DNA from: an uncultured Prevotellaceae bacterium
GTDB lineage: Bacteria > Bacteroidota > Bacteroidia > Bacteroidales > Bacteroidaceae
Assembly (NCBI GenBank): GCA_902784755.1
Contig: CACZVX010000011.1
Span: 21,657-85,656 of the forward strand
DNA length: 64,000 nt
Direction: 5' to 3'
Below the pieces are notes generated by a model. The model searched no databases and was not told the DNA's origin. It saw nothing but the letters and a program-made list of their open reading frames with translations. The position numbers were made by a program, and so were the translations under genes. Below are positions 25,669-35,305 of this stretch, in pieces. How positions within the stretch are numbered: position 1 is the first letter of the stretch; every line of letters begins with the position of its first letter.

Positions 25669-28600
25669 ATGGAACAAAAGAGATTTTTACTCAGTTTCCT
25701 GACCCTGCTGCTCAGTACTATAATGTACGCGCAACAGGAGATTACTGGTACGGTGACTGACGCTTTTGGCCCAGTCATTGGTGCTACGGTGATGGAGAAG
25801 GGCACTACGAATGGTACAGTGACCGACTTCGACGGTAATTTCAAACTCAAGGTGGAGGCAGGCAAGATGCTGGTCTTCAGTTATGTGGGTTATCTGACTC
25901 AGGAGCTCCCTGCTGCCAATGGTATGGAGGTTGCTATGAAAGAAGACAGCAAGCAGTTGCAGGAAGTGGTGGTGACGGGTTATACTACCCAACGTAAGGC
26001 CGACTTGACTGGTGCCGTTTCGACCGTAAGCGTCGATGAACTGGCCAAACAGAACGAGAACAACCCTATCAAGGCTCTTCAAGGTCGTGTGCCTGGTATG
26101 AACATTGCAGCCGATGGTTCGCCCTCAGGCAGTGCAACGGTACGTATCCGTGGTATCGGCACGCTGAACAACAACGATCCGCTCTACATTATTGATGGTG
26201 TACCCACCAAGGCTGGCATGCACGAACTGAACGGTAATGACATCGAGTCGATTCAGGTGCTGAAAGATGCAGCTTCAGCTTCAATTTACGGTTCGCGAGC
26301 CGCCAATGGTGTGATTATTATCACCACTAAGGGTGGCAAGGACGGAAAAATCAAGATTGACCTTGATGCCAGCGTTGCTATGCAGACATATGTCCATAAG
26401 ATGGAGGTGCTGAACGCCAAAGAGTTCGGACAGGTGATGTGGCAGGGTTACGTGAACGACGGATTGGACCCCAATGCTAATGGACTTGGCTATCGCTATG
26501 ACTGGACATACAACCAGCAGGGAATTCCCGTCCTGAACGGTATCTCCATGAGTAAGTATCTGGATGCAGCCGGAACGACACCTGCCGCCGATACCGACTG
26601 GTTTAACCAGACGACACGCACTGGATTGATCCAACAGTATAATGTGTCGCTGAGTAATGGTTCGGAAAAAGGTTCGTCATTCTTCTCATTAGGCTATTAC
26701 AAGAATAAGGGTATAATCAAACAGTCTGATTTCGAGCGCCTGTCGGCCCGTATAAATACGGAATACAAATTGGTGAAGATTGGCGACCGCAACTTGGTAA
26801 CGGTGGGTGAGCATTTCACGTTGAACCGTACGAATGAGGTACAGGCTCCTGGAGGATTCCTGGAGAACGTATTGCAGTTCAATCCTTCACTGCCTGTCTA
26901 TACCCGTGATGGCGACTTTGCTGGTCCGGTGGGTGGTTATCCCGACCGTGAAAATCCTGTGGCCCGTCTGCAGCGAAACAGCGACAACCGCTACACCTAT
27001 TGGCGCACTTTCGGAGATGCATATATCAATATCAATCCTTTCAAGAATTTCAATATCAAGTCAACCTTCGGTCTGGACTATGCACAAAAGGAACAGCGCA
27101 TTTTCACCTACCCTGTAACCGAGGGTACCGTAGCTAACTCGACTAATGCAGTTGAGGCCAAGCAGGAGCACTGGACCAAATGGATGTGGAATGCCATTGC
27201 CACCTATAATCTGGAGAAGGGCAAGCACCGTGCCGACGCCATGATTGGTGTGGAGCTGAACCGTGAGGATGACAAATGGTTCAGCGGAAAGAAGTATGAC
27301 TATATGTTGCTGAATCCTGACTATATGTGGCCGAATGCCGGTGTCGGAGAGGCTGAGGCGTACGGCTTGGGCGAAGGCTACACGCTCACCTCATTCTTTG
27401 GAAAGGTGAACTATACTTATAACGACCGCTATCTGGCCAGTTTCACACTGCGTCATGATGGTTCAAGCCGCTTCGGTAAGAACAGCCGCTATGGCACATT
27501 CCCATCAGTGAGTGCCGGTTGGCGTATCAGCGAAGAACAGTTCATGAAGGAGATGACTTGGCTGGATAACTTGAAATTGCGTGCATCGTGGGGACAGACC
27601 GGTAACCAGGAGATCTCAAATCTGGCCCGCTACACACTCTATGTAAGTAACTATGGTGAGGCCGGTTTTGGTGGACAGAGCTATGGTACTAGCTATGATA
27701 TAGCAGGAACTAACGGCGGCCAGACGCTGCCCAGCGGTTTCAAACGTGACCAGCTAGGCAATGATGACCTGAAGTGGGAGACTACTACGCAGACCAACTT
27801 TGGTTTCGACTTCGGACTGTTCCATAATAGCCTCTACGGTTCGTTTGAATGGTACTTCAAGAAAACCAAGGACATTCTGGTCTATATGCCAGGTATCGGT
27901 GTGATGGGTGAAGGTAGCAGTCAGTGGATCAACGCCGGTGAGATGGAGAACAAGGGTATGGAGTTGAATATCGGCTATCGTGGTAAAATCAGTGCTTTCC
28001 AATATGATATAGCAGGAAATATTGGTACCTATCGTAACAAGGTGACCAAACTCCCTGAGACCATAGCAGCCAAGGGTACATTTGGCGGTAACGGTGTAGA
28101 ATCGGTCATCGGTCATCCCATGGGTGCTCAGGTAGGCTATGTCTTTGATGGTATCTTCAAGAGCCAGGAAGAGATTGACAACCACGCCGTTCAGAACGGT
28201 GCCGCACTGGGACGTATTCGCTGGAAAGACTTGAACGATGACGGAGTGATCAACGAGAAGGACCAGAAATGGATCTACTCGCCAGTACCTGACTTCACTT
28301 GGGGTGTAAACATCTACCTGCAATACAAGAACTGGGACTTCACCATGTTCTGGCAAGGTGTACAGGGTGTTGACGTAATCAGTGACTTAAAGAAGGAGAC
28401 CGACCTCTGGAGTGGTCTGAACATTTCGAATCTGAACAAGGGTCGTCGTCTGCTCGATGCATGGAGCCCAAATAATCCAGACTCAAATATTCCTTCTATA
28501 AGCACGATGGACAATAACAATGAGAAGCGAGTCTCCAGTTTCTTCGTGGAGAACGGCTCATATGCCAAGTTGCGTACCATACAGCTGGGTTACAATTTCC

Positions 28601-28770
28601 CCAAAAACATTGCTGAGAAGTTGTATATGCAGCGTCTGCGCATGTATGTGTCAGCCCAGAACCTGTTGACTATCAAGTCCAAGAGTTTCACAGGAGTTGA
28701 TCCTGAGAACGCAAACTTTGGTTATCCTATTCCTCTTAACGTGACTTTCGGACTCAATGTATCATTCTAA
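25669..28770 (+). CDS. SusC-family TonB-linked transporter, fructan PUL A
   Basis: The 1033-residue protein has a short signal peptide, a carboxypeptidase-regulatory-like domain (about 24-100, EITGTVTDAFGPVIGAT and DFDGNFKL), the TonB-box region LQEVVVTGYTTQRK, the plug (NNDPLYIIDGVPT, ASASIYGSRAANGVIIITT) and a barrel ending VTFGLNVSF. It should import fructo-oligosaccharides together with the SusD encoded 13 nt downstream. The substrate is inferred from two GH32-type genes in the same operon. It is closely similar to the PUL B SusC at 37858 across the N-terminal domain and plug, so the two loci look like diverged relatives. Expression should depend on the putative operator upstream. Confidence 0.96.
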   Translation: MEQKRFLLSFLTLLLSTIMYAQQEITGTVTDAFGPVIGATVMEKGTTNGTVTDFDGNFKLKVEAGKMLVFSYVGYLTQELPAANGMEVAMKEDSKQLQEVVVTGYTTQRKADLTGAVSTVSVDELAKQNENNPIKALQGRVPGMNIAADGSPSGSATVRIRGIGTLNNNDPLYIIDGVPTKAGMHELNGNDIESIQVLKDAASASIYGSRAANGVIIITTKGGKDGKIKIDLDASVAMQTYVHKMEVLNAKEFGQVMWQGYVNDGLDPNANGLGYRYDWTYNQQGIPVLNGISMSKYLDAAGTTPAADTDWFNQTTRTGLIQQYNVSLSNGSEKGSSFFSLGYYKNKGIIKQSDFERLSARINTEYKLVKIGDRNLVTVGEHFTLNRTNEVQAPGGFLENVLQFNPSLPVYTRDGDFAGPVGGYPDRENPVARLQRNSDNRYTYWRTFGDAYININPFKNFNIKSTFGLDYAQKEQRIFTYPVTEGTVANSTNAVEAKQEHWTKWMWNAIATYNLEKGKHRADAMIGVELNREDDKWFSGKKYDYMLLNPDYMWPNAGVGEAEAYGLGEGYTLTSFFGKVNYTYNDRYLASFTLRHDGSSRFGKNSRYGTFPSVSAGWRISEEQFMKEMTWLDNLKLRASWGQTGNQEISNLARYTLYVSNYGEAGFGGQSYGTSYDIAGTNGGQTLPSGFKRDQLGNDDLKWETTTQTNFGFDFGLFHNSLYGSFEWYFKKTKDILVYMPGIGVMGEGSSQWINAGEMENKGMELNIGYRGKISAFQYDIAGNIGTYRNKVTKLPETIAAKGTFGGNGVESVIGHPMGAQVGYVFDGIFKSQEEIDNHAVQNGAALGRIRWKDLNDDGVINEKDQKWIYSPVPDFTWGVNIYLQYKNWDFTMFWQGVQGVDVISDLKKETDLWSGLNISNLNKGRRLLDAWSPNNPDSNIPSISTMDNNNEKRVSSFFVENGSYAKLRTIQLGYNFPKNIAEKLYMQRLRMYVSAQNLLTIKSKSFTGVDPENANFGYPIPLNVTFGLNVSF

Positions 28771-28783
28771 AACAGCAGCAATC

Positions 28784-30511
28784 ATGAAAAAGATATTCAA
28801 TATAATATATGCAATGCTTGTCATTTGCGGACTTGCCAGTTGTGATAGCTTCCTCGACGAGCATACGCCACAGGGAACGCTTAGCGATGATCAAGTGAAG
28901 GCGGCTGAGAATGCTGAAGCCATGGCGGTATCCGCCTATGCCATCTTCACAACTGCAGAAGATATCAACTCTTCGTTCTCTATGTGGAACTTTGATGTAC
29001 GCTCAGACGATGCCTATAAAGGTGGTAGCGGAACGAGTGATGGCGACGTGTTCCATCAGTTGGAGGTTCAACAGGGCGTGTTGACCACAAACTGGAACAT
29101 CAACGATATGTGGGTACGACTATACAACAGTCTGTCTCGTGTGAACAGTGCTATTTCCCTGCTCAATAGTTGCGATGACAGTTTCAGCATGAAGCAACAG
29201 CGTCTGGCAGAGATGAAGTTCTTGCGCGCCTATGGTCATTTCTTGTTGAAACGCCTGTACAAGAACATTCCTTTCGTAGAGAACGAGAATCTCACATACG
29301 AGGAGTATAACACGCTGTCTAACCGTACATATTCGAACGATGAAGGTTGGCAACTGATTATCGACGACCTGATGGAGGCATATAACACCTTGCCACAAGC
29401 ACAGGTAGAGAAGGGTCGCCCCACCAAGGCTGCCGCAGCCGCTTTCCTGGCTAAGGTTTATCTCTATAAAGCTTATCATCAGGATGAGGCTTCTTCAAAC
29501 CAGGTGACCAGCATTAACCAGCAAGACTTGGAGAAGGTTATTGAGTTTACCAATCCTTCACTCTATACCAACTATGGCCTGGAGAGTGATTTCCATAACA
29601 ACTTCCGTCCTGAGGAACAGTATGAGAATGGTATTGAGAGCCTGTGGGCTATCCAGTATTCTCGCAACGACGGTTCTACATATGGTAACCTGAACTGGAG
29701 CTACGGCTTGATCCCCCCAAACATCCCAGGAGCTACCGATGGCGGTTGCGACTTCTACAAACCATCGCAAAATCTGGTTAATGCTTATCGCACGGGAGCC
29801 GACGGTCTGCCTCTGCTCGATACCTTTAACGCCAAGGACTATGACAAGGCCAGTGATAATGCCGACCCACGTCTGTTCCTGACCGTTGGTATGCCTGGTC
29901 TTCCTTATATGTTCAACAAAAATTTCATGATGGAAGAAACGAGCATTTGGAGTCGTTCCAACGGTCTTTATGGCTATCATGTTTCACTGAAACAGAATGT
30001 CGATCCAGCGCTTATCGACTCTTATCTTATCAAGGGTTCCTATTGGGCATCATCCATGAACCGTATCGTGTTCCGCTATGCTGATGTGCTGCTAATGCGT
30101 GCTGAGGCTTATGCCCAACTGGGACAGTCTGCAGAGGCTATCACTTTGGTGAACCAGATTCGTTCACGTGCAGCCTCCAGCACCCAGATGATTAGCAACT
30201 ACCCGAGTCTGTATGGTGTGAAGATGTACATTGCCAATTACAAGGGTTCGTACACGAAGGAACAGGCTGTTAAGATAGTGAAGATGGAACGTCGTCTGGA
30301 GATGGGTATGGAGTGTGAGCGTTTCTTTGACCTCGTGCGCTGGGGTGATGCTGCCACTGTGCTCAATAAATACTATGCCGAGGAGATTGACAATTGCGCT
30401 ATCTATGGAAATGCACACTTCACTGCCAATAAGGATGAGTATCTGCCCATACCTTTTGAACAGATTTCCGCCTCTAATGGCCATTATACTCAGAACATTG
30501 GTAACTGGTAA
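28784..30511 (+). CDS. SusD-family glycan-binding lipoprotein, fructan PUL A
   Basis: The ATG at 28784 gives 575 residues with a proper signal peptide and lipobox (GLASC); the in-frame ATG at 28757 would overlap susC and spoil the signal. Family marks include EMKFLRAYGHFLLKRLYKNIPFV in the helical part (first twenty residues are typical), the KPSQNLVNAYRT segment also found in the PUL B protein, and C-terminal KMERRLEMGMECERFFDLVRWG. It acts at the cell surface as the substrate-binding lid of the SusC transporter encoded just upstream. Surface fructan binding is inferred from the operon. Confidence 0.95.
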   Translation: MKKIFNIIYAMLVICGLASCDSFLDEHTPQGTLSDDQVKAAENAEAMAVSAYAIFTTAEDINSSFSMWNFDVRSDDAYKGGSGTSDGDVFHQLEVQQGVLTTNWNINDMWVRLYNSLSRVNSAISLLNSCDDSFSMKQQRLAEMKFLRAYGHFLLKRLYKNIPFVENENLTYEEYNTLSNRTYSNDEGWQLIIDDLMEAYNTLPQAQVEKGRPTKAAAAAFLAKVYLYKAYHQDEASSNQVTSINQQDLEKVIEFTNPSLYTNYGLESDFHNNFRPEEQYENGIESLWAIQYSRNDGSTYGNLNWSYGLIPPNIPGATDGGCDFYKPSQNLVNAYRTGADGLPLLDTFNAKDYDKASDNADPRLFLTVGMPGLPYMFNKNFMMEETSIWSRSNGLYGYHVSLKQNVDPALIDSYLIKGSYWASSMNRIVFRYADVLLMRAEAYAQLGQSAEAITLVNQIRSRAASSTQMISNYPSLYGVKMYIANYKGSYTKEQAVKIVKMERRLEMGMECERFFDLVRWGDAATVLNKYYAEEIDNCAIYGNAHFTANKDEYLPIPFEQISASNGHYTQNIGNW

Positions 30512-30534
30512 TAAACAATTAGACATTTGAAGTT

Positions 30535-31932
30535 ATGAATACAAAGATTATAAATATATTCTGCGCCCTCTGCATCGTCTGCGGTCTTTGGTCGTGTTCC
30601 GACGACAACGTCAGCGACCTACAGTTGAGCGGTGACTGCATGGTTGAGTCTATTGCACTCGACAATTATGAGGGAACTATCAACTTGGCTTCTCGTAGCA
30701 TCGTTGTCCGTCTGCCTGAAGTATACGAAACATCTGCCATGCAGGTGACAAAACTCTCCATCTCAAATGGTGCCTCGTGCAATGTGAAGCAGGGTGAGAC
30801 ACTGAATCTGGATGCTGCCAAGGTGCTGAAGGTTAAGAACGGCGACGTGTTCTTGAACTGGACACTAAGTGTACTCCACGATGAGGCTCGTATCACCTCG
30901 TTCGTCATCAACGATATCTATCAGGGAACCATCGATCAGACGGCCAAAACCATCACGGTCTATGTGCCAGGTTCTATTGGTTTGACAAGCCTTGTGCCAA
31001 CTATTGTCTATAGCCAGAATGCTTCGATTACGCCTGCTTCTGGTGTGGCTCAGGATTTCACAAATCCTGTCACATATACGGTAAAGAACAACTCGGCTGA
31101 AGCAACCTATACTGTCAAAGTCATTGCCATCGACAAGCCAAAGGCCCTCTTTATCGGTGAACCTAGTTCAATGAACGATCTCGATCCTGAAGCCAAGACA
31201 GCTTGCCAGTGGATGCTGGGCAATGTGCCAGGTACGCTCTATGCTTCGTTTGCAGATGTAGAGGCTAATACCGTTGACCTCTCAGAATGTAAGGTTATTT
31301 GGTGGCACTACCACTTCAATGGAGGTGTGGATGGTCATGACCAGTTTGTGGCCAAGGCACCATACGCATTGTCTGCCGTCAACCAGCTTCGTAAGTATTA
31401 TGAGAATGGCGGGGCATTCTTCCTCACCCGCTATGCCACCAATCTGCCATCGTTCATCGGAGCGACTGGTGATGACGAGTGGACCACACCTAACAACTGT
31501 TGGGGCCAGGACGAGGATGGTGCCGAACTTTGTGGCGGCCCATGGTCATTCCGCATCTTCGACGGTATGAATAATCATCCTATGTGGCAAGGTCTTGTAC
31601 AAGGTGACAACCCACAGGAGGTTTACTGCACAGATGCTGGTTACCACATCACCAACTCTACTGCTCAGTATCATATTGGTACCGACTGGGGTGGTTACGA
31701 CAACCATGCCGCTTGGGAAACACGTACAGGAGGAAAGATTCTGGGCGTTGGCGGTGACGGTGCTGTCGTAGCCTGGGAGTATCCTGCTAAGGATGGCAAG
31801 GGTGGAATCATCTGTATCGGTTCTGGCTGCTACGACTGGTACTCCTATACCTATGAGCCCGGTTATACCGAGAAGTTCCACAAGAACATCGAGATTATGA
31901 CTCAGAATGCATTTAATCACTTAATGAAATAA
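30535..31932 (+). CDS. DUF4960-like surface glycan-binding lipoprotein, fructan PUL A
   Basis: The 465-residue protein has a signal peptide and lipobox (GLWSC), two Ig-like or DUF5018-like repeats (about 30-200) and a C-terminal domain of about 250 residues (PKALFIGEPSSMNDLD, VIWWHYHFNGG, GGAFFLTRYATNLPSFIGA, GGIICIGSGCYDWY). That domain resembles DUF4960 proteins at the SusE/F position of Bacteroides levan loci such as BT1761, where they bind fructan at the surface. It lies 23 nt after susD and its stop overlaps the next start. It shares the C-terminal domain with the PUL B protein at 42839 but not the N-terminal part. The function is inferred from position and resemblance. Confidence 0.82.
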   Translation: MNTKIINIFCALCIVCGLWSCSDDNVSDLQLSGDCMVESIALDNYEGTINLASRSIVVRLPEVYETSAMQVTKLSISNGASCNVKQGETLNLDAAKVLKVKNGDVFLNWTLSVLHDEARITSFVINDIYQGTIDQTAKTITVYVPGSIGLTSLVPTIVYSQNASITPASGVAQDFTNPVTYTVKNNSAEATYTVKVIAIDKPKALFIGEPSSMNDLDPEAKTACQWMLGNVPGTLYASFADVEANTVDLSECKVIWWHYHFNGGVDGHDQFVAKAPYALSAVNQLRKYYENGGAFFLTRYATNLPSFIGATGDDEWTTPNNCWGQDEDGAELCGGPWSFRIFDGMNNHPMWQGLVQGDNPQEVYCTDAGYHITNSTAQYHIGTDWGGYDNHAAWETRTGGKILGVGGDGAVVAWEYPAKDGKGGIICIGSGCYDWYSYTYEPGYTEKFHKNIEIMTQNAFNHLMK

Positions 31933-33533
31933 TGGTTATGAAAACAATCATGTATATCCTTTCTGCTTGTTTCGTATGCTGTGGTATGTCTGCAGCCATG
32001 ACAAGTTGTAGCGAAGATACTTACGGACCCGACCCATCGAAGGACTGGGCTGGCACTGCGACCGTATTTACTCCTACCGATGATGCTGGTTTCAACACCT
32101 ATTACATGCCCGCAATCGGTCGTTGTGGCGATCCTATGCCTTTCTTCGACCAAAAGGCCGGCGAGTTCAAGGTGCTTTATTTGCAGGAATACGACAACAA
32201 TGGAGCTTGTTATCATCCTTTCTGGGGCATCGCAACGAAGGACTGTGCCAACTACACCTCATTGGGTGAGGTATTGCCCACCGGAACTTCGACATCTGAA
32301 CAGGATGCAGCCCTGGGTACTGGTTGTGCAGTCTATAACGAGAGTGATCAGCTTTATTACATCTATTATACGGGTCATAACCCGCTTTGTAAAAACCGTG
32401 AGGTGGTGATGCGCGCCACATCGGCCGACTTCAAGACGTGGACCAAGGATTATATCTGGACACTGAAGGGAACCGACTTTGGCTACGATGCCAACGATTT
32501 CCGTGACCCACAGGTATTCAAGGCTGACGATGGCCTGTGGCACATGGTTATCTCCTCAAAGCTGAAGTTTGCTGAGTTCAAGTCCAGCGACTTGAAGAAT
32601 TGGGAGCATGTAGGCTCGTTTCCCATGATTTGGGACCGCATGTTGGAGTGCGCCGATATATTCAAGATGGGCAACTGGTGGTACATGGTCTATAGCGAGG
32701 CTTACAAAACAAGTTGGAGCCGAAAGGTGAAGTATATGATGGCTCCCTCTCTTGAAGCCCTGAAGGCCTGCTTCAATGACCCTGGCGCCAACTGGCCCAA
32801 GGATGGTCATGAGGGCGTACTCGACACCCGTGCCTTCTATGCAGCCAAAACAGCCTCGAACGGTACCGACCGATATATCTGGGGATGGTGTCCCTACCGC
32901 ATAGGTGCTGACATCCACGAGAAGAATACGAATGTTGGTGCTGGCGACGGCAACGAACCGGCATGGTCGGGTGCGTTGGTATGCCACAAGGTTATCCAGC
33001 ACGCCGACGGTACGCTGACTCTAGGAGCTGTTCCCGCTATGGCCGCTAAGTATAATAAAGAGGCATCAGTGTCTGTCATGGCTTCTAATGGTTATAGCAA
33101 TGGTTCGCTGACGGGAGACGATGCTTATGTGCTCTACAACCGTCTGGGCACCTGCAATCATATCTCGTTTACCGTAAAGACTTCGAACAACTGGGACAAG
33201 TTCGGCGTATCGTTCGTTCGCGGCACCGACTCCAAGAAGTACTATACGATGGTTGTGAATCCCGAGTGGGAAGACGGCCGCAAGATAAACTTCGAACAGG
33301 AGGGTGAGGAAGGCAAGGGCTTCATCGAGGCTGCCGACGGCTACAACTTCACGCGACCGGCTGACAATGTCTACAACATCGACATCTATACCGACAACTC
33401 TGTTCTGACGCTCTACATCAACGATGTCTGCGCCTACACACAGCGCATCTACGGCATCCAGAAAAACTGCTGGTCCATCAACAACTATGGCGGCAGCATC
33501 ACCGTGAGCAACGTCAAGGTGTCGGCCTATTAA
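31932..33533 (+). CDS. Divergent GH32-type beta-fructosidase, lipoprotein, fructan PUL A
   Basis: The 533-residue protein begins at an ATG overlapping the upstream stop (TAATG); an ATG at 31938 is equally possible. A lipobox (AMTSC) follows the signal. The five-bladed propeller part keeps the three GH32 acidic positions in altered contexts: Asp67 in GDPMPFF instead of WMNDPNG, Asp192 in FRDPQVF and Glu239 in LECADIF. A C-terminal beta-sandwich (about 375-533) ends in VSNVKVSAY. GH32 enzymes hydrolyse levan or inulin. The unusual nucleophile motif may mean a different linkage or an endo mode of attack. It is probably a surface enzyme working with the binding protein encoded just before it. Confidence 0.8.
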   Translation: MVMKTIMYILSACFVCCGMSAAMTSCSEDTYGPDPSKDWAGTATVFTPTDDAGFNTYYMPAIGRCGDPMPFFDQKAGEFKVLYLQEYDNNGACYHPFWGIATKDCANYTSLGEVLPTGTSTSEQDAALGTGCAVYNESDQLYYIYYTGHNPLCKNREVVMRATSADFKTWTKDYIWTLKGTDFGYDANDFRDPQVFKADDGLWHMVISSKLKFAEFKSSDLKNWEHVGSFPMIWDRMLECADIFKMGNWWYMVYSEAYKTSWSRKVKYMMAPSLEALKACFNDPGANWPKDGHEGVLDTRAFYAAKTASNGTDRYIWGWCPYRIGADIHEKNTNVGAGDGNEPAWSGALVCHKVIQHADGTLTLGAVPAMAAKYNKEASVSVMASNGYSNGSLTGDDAYVLYNRLGTCNHISFTVKTSNNWDKFGVSFVRGTDSKKYYTMVVNPEWEDGRKINFEQEGEEGKGFIEAADGYNFTRPADNVYNIDIYTDNSVLTLYINDVCAYTQRIYGIQKNCWSINNYGGSITVSNVKVSAY

Positions 33534-33570
33534 GCCGCCGTCCCCACATATAACTAAACCCAATCAGACG

Positions 33571-35094
33571 ATGCGTTTTTTTCAGGTTATAGTTATATCT
33601 ACCTTCATTCTGATGGCAGCCTGGCTGCCATCAGAATGTTTTTCTCAGCCAGTCGCCTTCCCGGAGTCCAACGAGCCCGCCTACCACGAGCACTACCGCA
33701 ACCAATACCATTTCAGCGCCCGCCGCGGATGGATCAGCGACCCCTGCGGATACCTCTACTACGAGGGCAAGTACCACTGCTATTGGTGGGGCTGTGCAGA
33801 GTCTGCCGACCTCATCCACTTCAACGAGGTGAGCCGCCATGTCCACCGCGATGTGCCTAAGGGACTGGGCTGCTGGACAGGCTGCGTCGTCGCCGACCCG
33901 CAGAATACCGCCGGCTTCGGCAGCGATGCCTATATCGCCTGTCTCACCCTCCACGATGCGGCTCGCAAGAACCAGTCGCAGGGACTCACCGTCAGCCACG
34001 ACCACGGACGCTCGTTCACCTACTACAACGGCAACCCCGTGCTCGACATCGGCTACGAGGACTTCCGCGACCCCACCGTCATCTGGCTCGAAGACAGCCG
34101 CCAGTGGCTCATGGTCGTCAGCAAGACCCTCGAGAGCAAGGTTGCCTTCTATGTCTCTCCCGATCTGAAACAGTGGACGTGGCTCAGCGACTTCGGTCCT
34201 GCCGGGCGCACCTACCGCTGTTTCGAGTGCCCCGACTTCTTCAAGCTCAAGATCGACAACGGGCCTAAGGCAGGACAGGAGAAATGGGTGCTCGTCGTCT
34301 CCGTCGACTGGGACAACGAGCAGTATTTCGTTGGTGACTTCGACGGGCGCACCTTCCATGCCGAGGGACTCAAGCAGGAGACAGGCGTCTATGTCGACTG
34401 CGGTCCCGACTTCTATGCCTCGCGCACCTTCAAGGACTTCGACAACGCCCTCGGCGGCCGTGTCTACTCCATGGGCTGGATGTCCAACTGGCGCTACTGC
34501 CGAGACCTGCCCATGACCTACGGCAAAGGCTTCTGGTCCATTCCCCGTGAGCTGTCGCTCCGCGACACCCCCGACGGATGGCGCCTCGTGCAGCGCCCTA
34601 AGAGCGACCTCACCTCCCTGCGCGGCGCCCGCCAGCACTATGCCGGCCGCCTGAAGGCAGGGCGCACCGCCGTCAAGGACGTCCCCCAGCTCGCCAATGT
34701 CTACGAGGCAGAGGTGTCCTTCGATGCCACCCCTGGCAGCACCTTCGGAATGAACCTCTGTGTGGGAGGCGGGCGCAAACTCGTCGTCACCTACGACGTC
34801 GACAGCCACTCGCTCGTCGTCGACCGAACCCAAGTTGCCGACTTCGAGATGACCAAGTTCGAGCACACCTGTCATGCCCGTGTGGCGCCCCGCGACGGAC
34901 AGCTGCGGCTGCGCGTCTTCGTCGACAAGTGCTCTGTGGAGATCTTCTCCGAGGATGGCACAAGCGTATTCTCGCTCGCCACCTTCGCTGCTGACGACCA
35001 TACCGGTCTCGAGTTCTTTGCCCAGCAGCCAGGCACCCGTTATACCCTCGACGTGTGGCCCATGGCATCCATCTGGCCGTCCGACGCACAATAG
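33571..35094 (+). CDS. GH32 beta-fructosidase, secreted, GC-rich gene of fructan PUL A
   Basis: The 507-residue protein has a signal peptide (about 1-25) and a GH32 fold with Asp57 in WISDPCG (usual WMNDPNG), Asp167 in FRDPT and Glu219 in FECPD, followed by the C-terminal beta-sandwich with FVDKCSVEIFSEDG. It should release fructose or short fructans in the periplasm or at the surface. Two oddities stand out. A perfect 33-bp palindrome followed by five T lies inside the signal-peptide codons (33606-33638). From this gene to 37447 the DNA is much richer in G and C than the rest of the PUL, with C-ending codons here. A strong terminator follows at 35126. Confidence 0.93.
   Translation: MRFFQVIVISTFILMAAWLPSECFSQPVAFPESNEPAYHEHYRNQYHFSARRGWISDPCGYLYYEGKYHCYWWGCAESADLIHFNEVSRHVHRDVPKGLGCWTGCVVADPQNTAGFGSDAYIACLTLHDAARKNQSQGLTVSHDHGRSFTYYNGNPVLDIGYEDFRDPTVIWLEDSRQWLMVVSKTLESKVAFYVSPDLKQWTWLSDFGPAGRTYRCFECPDFFKLKIDNGPKAGQEKWVLVVSVDWDNEQYFVGDFDGRTFHAEGLKQETGVYVDCGPDFYASRTFKDFDNALGGRVYSMGWMSNWRYCRDLPMTYGKGFWSIPRELSLRDTPDGWRLVQRPKSDLTSLRGARQHYAGRLKAGRTAVKDVPQLANVYEAEVSFDATPGSTFGMNLCVGGGRKLVVTYDVDSHSLVVDRTQVADFEMTKFEHTCHARVAPRDGQLRLRVFVDKCSVEIFSEDGTSVFSLATFAADDHTGLEFFAQQPGTRYTLDVWPMASIWPSDAQ
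33606..33638 (+). promoter_or_regulatory. Perfect palindrome with T-run inside the GH32 signal-peptide codons, possible attenuator
   Basis: The 33 bases are self-complementary except for the central base: arms CATTCTGATGGCAGCC and its complement, 16 bp each. TTTTT follows at 33639-33643 after the arm's last bases. It has the form of an intrinsic terminator, yet lies about 35 nt inside an apparently real coding region. Confidence 0.65.
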
Positions 35095-35125
35095 ATAAGC
35101 ATTATTAATACTCGTTACGGAAAAC

Positions 35126-35188
35126 AACGGGGAGGAAGCAAACAGAAACCATCGCGTTTCTGGGCTTCTTCCCCGTTCTTGTGTTTTT
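35126..35188 (+). terminator. Terminator at the end of the PUL A enzyme operon
   Basis: A 14-bp stem (35126-35139 with 35164-35177, one G-T pair) contains an inner CAGAAAC/GTTTCTG stem and is followed by TTGTGTTTTT. It separates the GH32 gene from the second regulator, which has its own promoter. Confidence 0.8.
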
Positions 35189-35189
35189 A

Positions 35190-35221
35190 TTTGGGAGTTT
35201 CAGAATTATTTCGTATATTCG
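35190..35221 (+). promoter_or_regulatory. Promoter of the second fructan regulator
   Basis: TTTG (35190-35193) and TATATTCG (35214-35221; consensus TAnnTTTG, one mismatch) are 20 nt apart. The first ATG downstream is at 35266. Confidence 0.6.
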
Positions 35222-35305
35222 CAGCCGTAAAGGAATGCTTGTTCATATTACGAAGAGTAGACACTATGCGAAAACTGTTTTTACACCTTAATTATATTAT
35301 ATAGT

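Noticed and set aside
33631-35127. 498-codon open frame on the minus strand opposite the GH32 gene
   Set aside because: It is fully antisense to a clear GH32 gene with catalytic motifs. Long antisense frames are expected in GC-rich, C-ending codon DNA, and the translation shows no domain.
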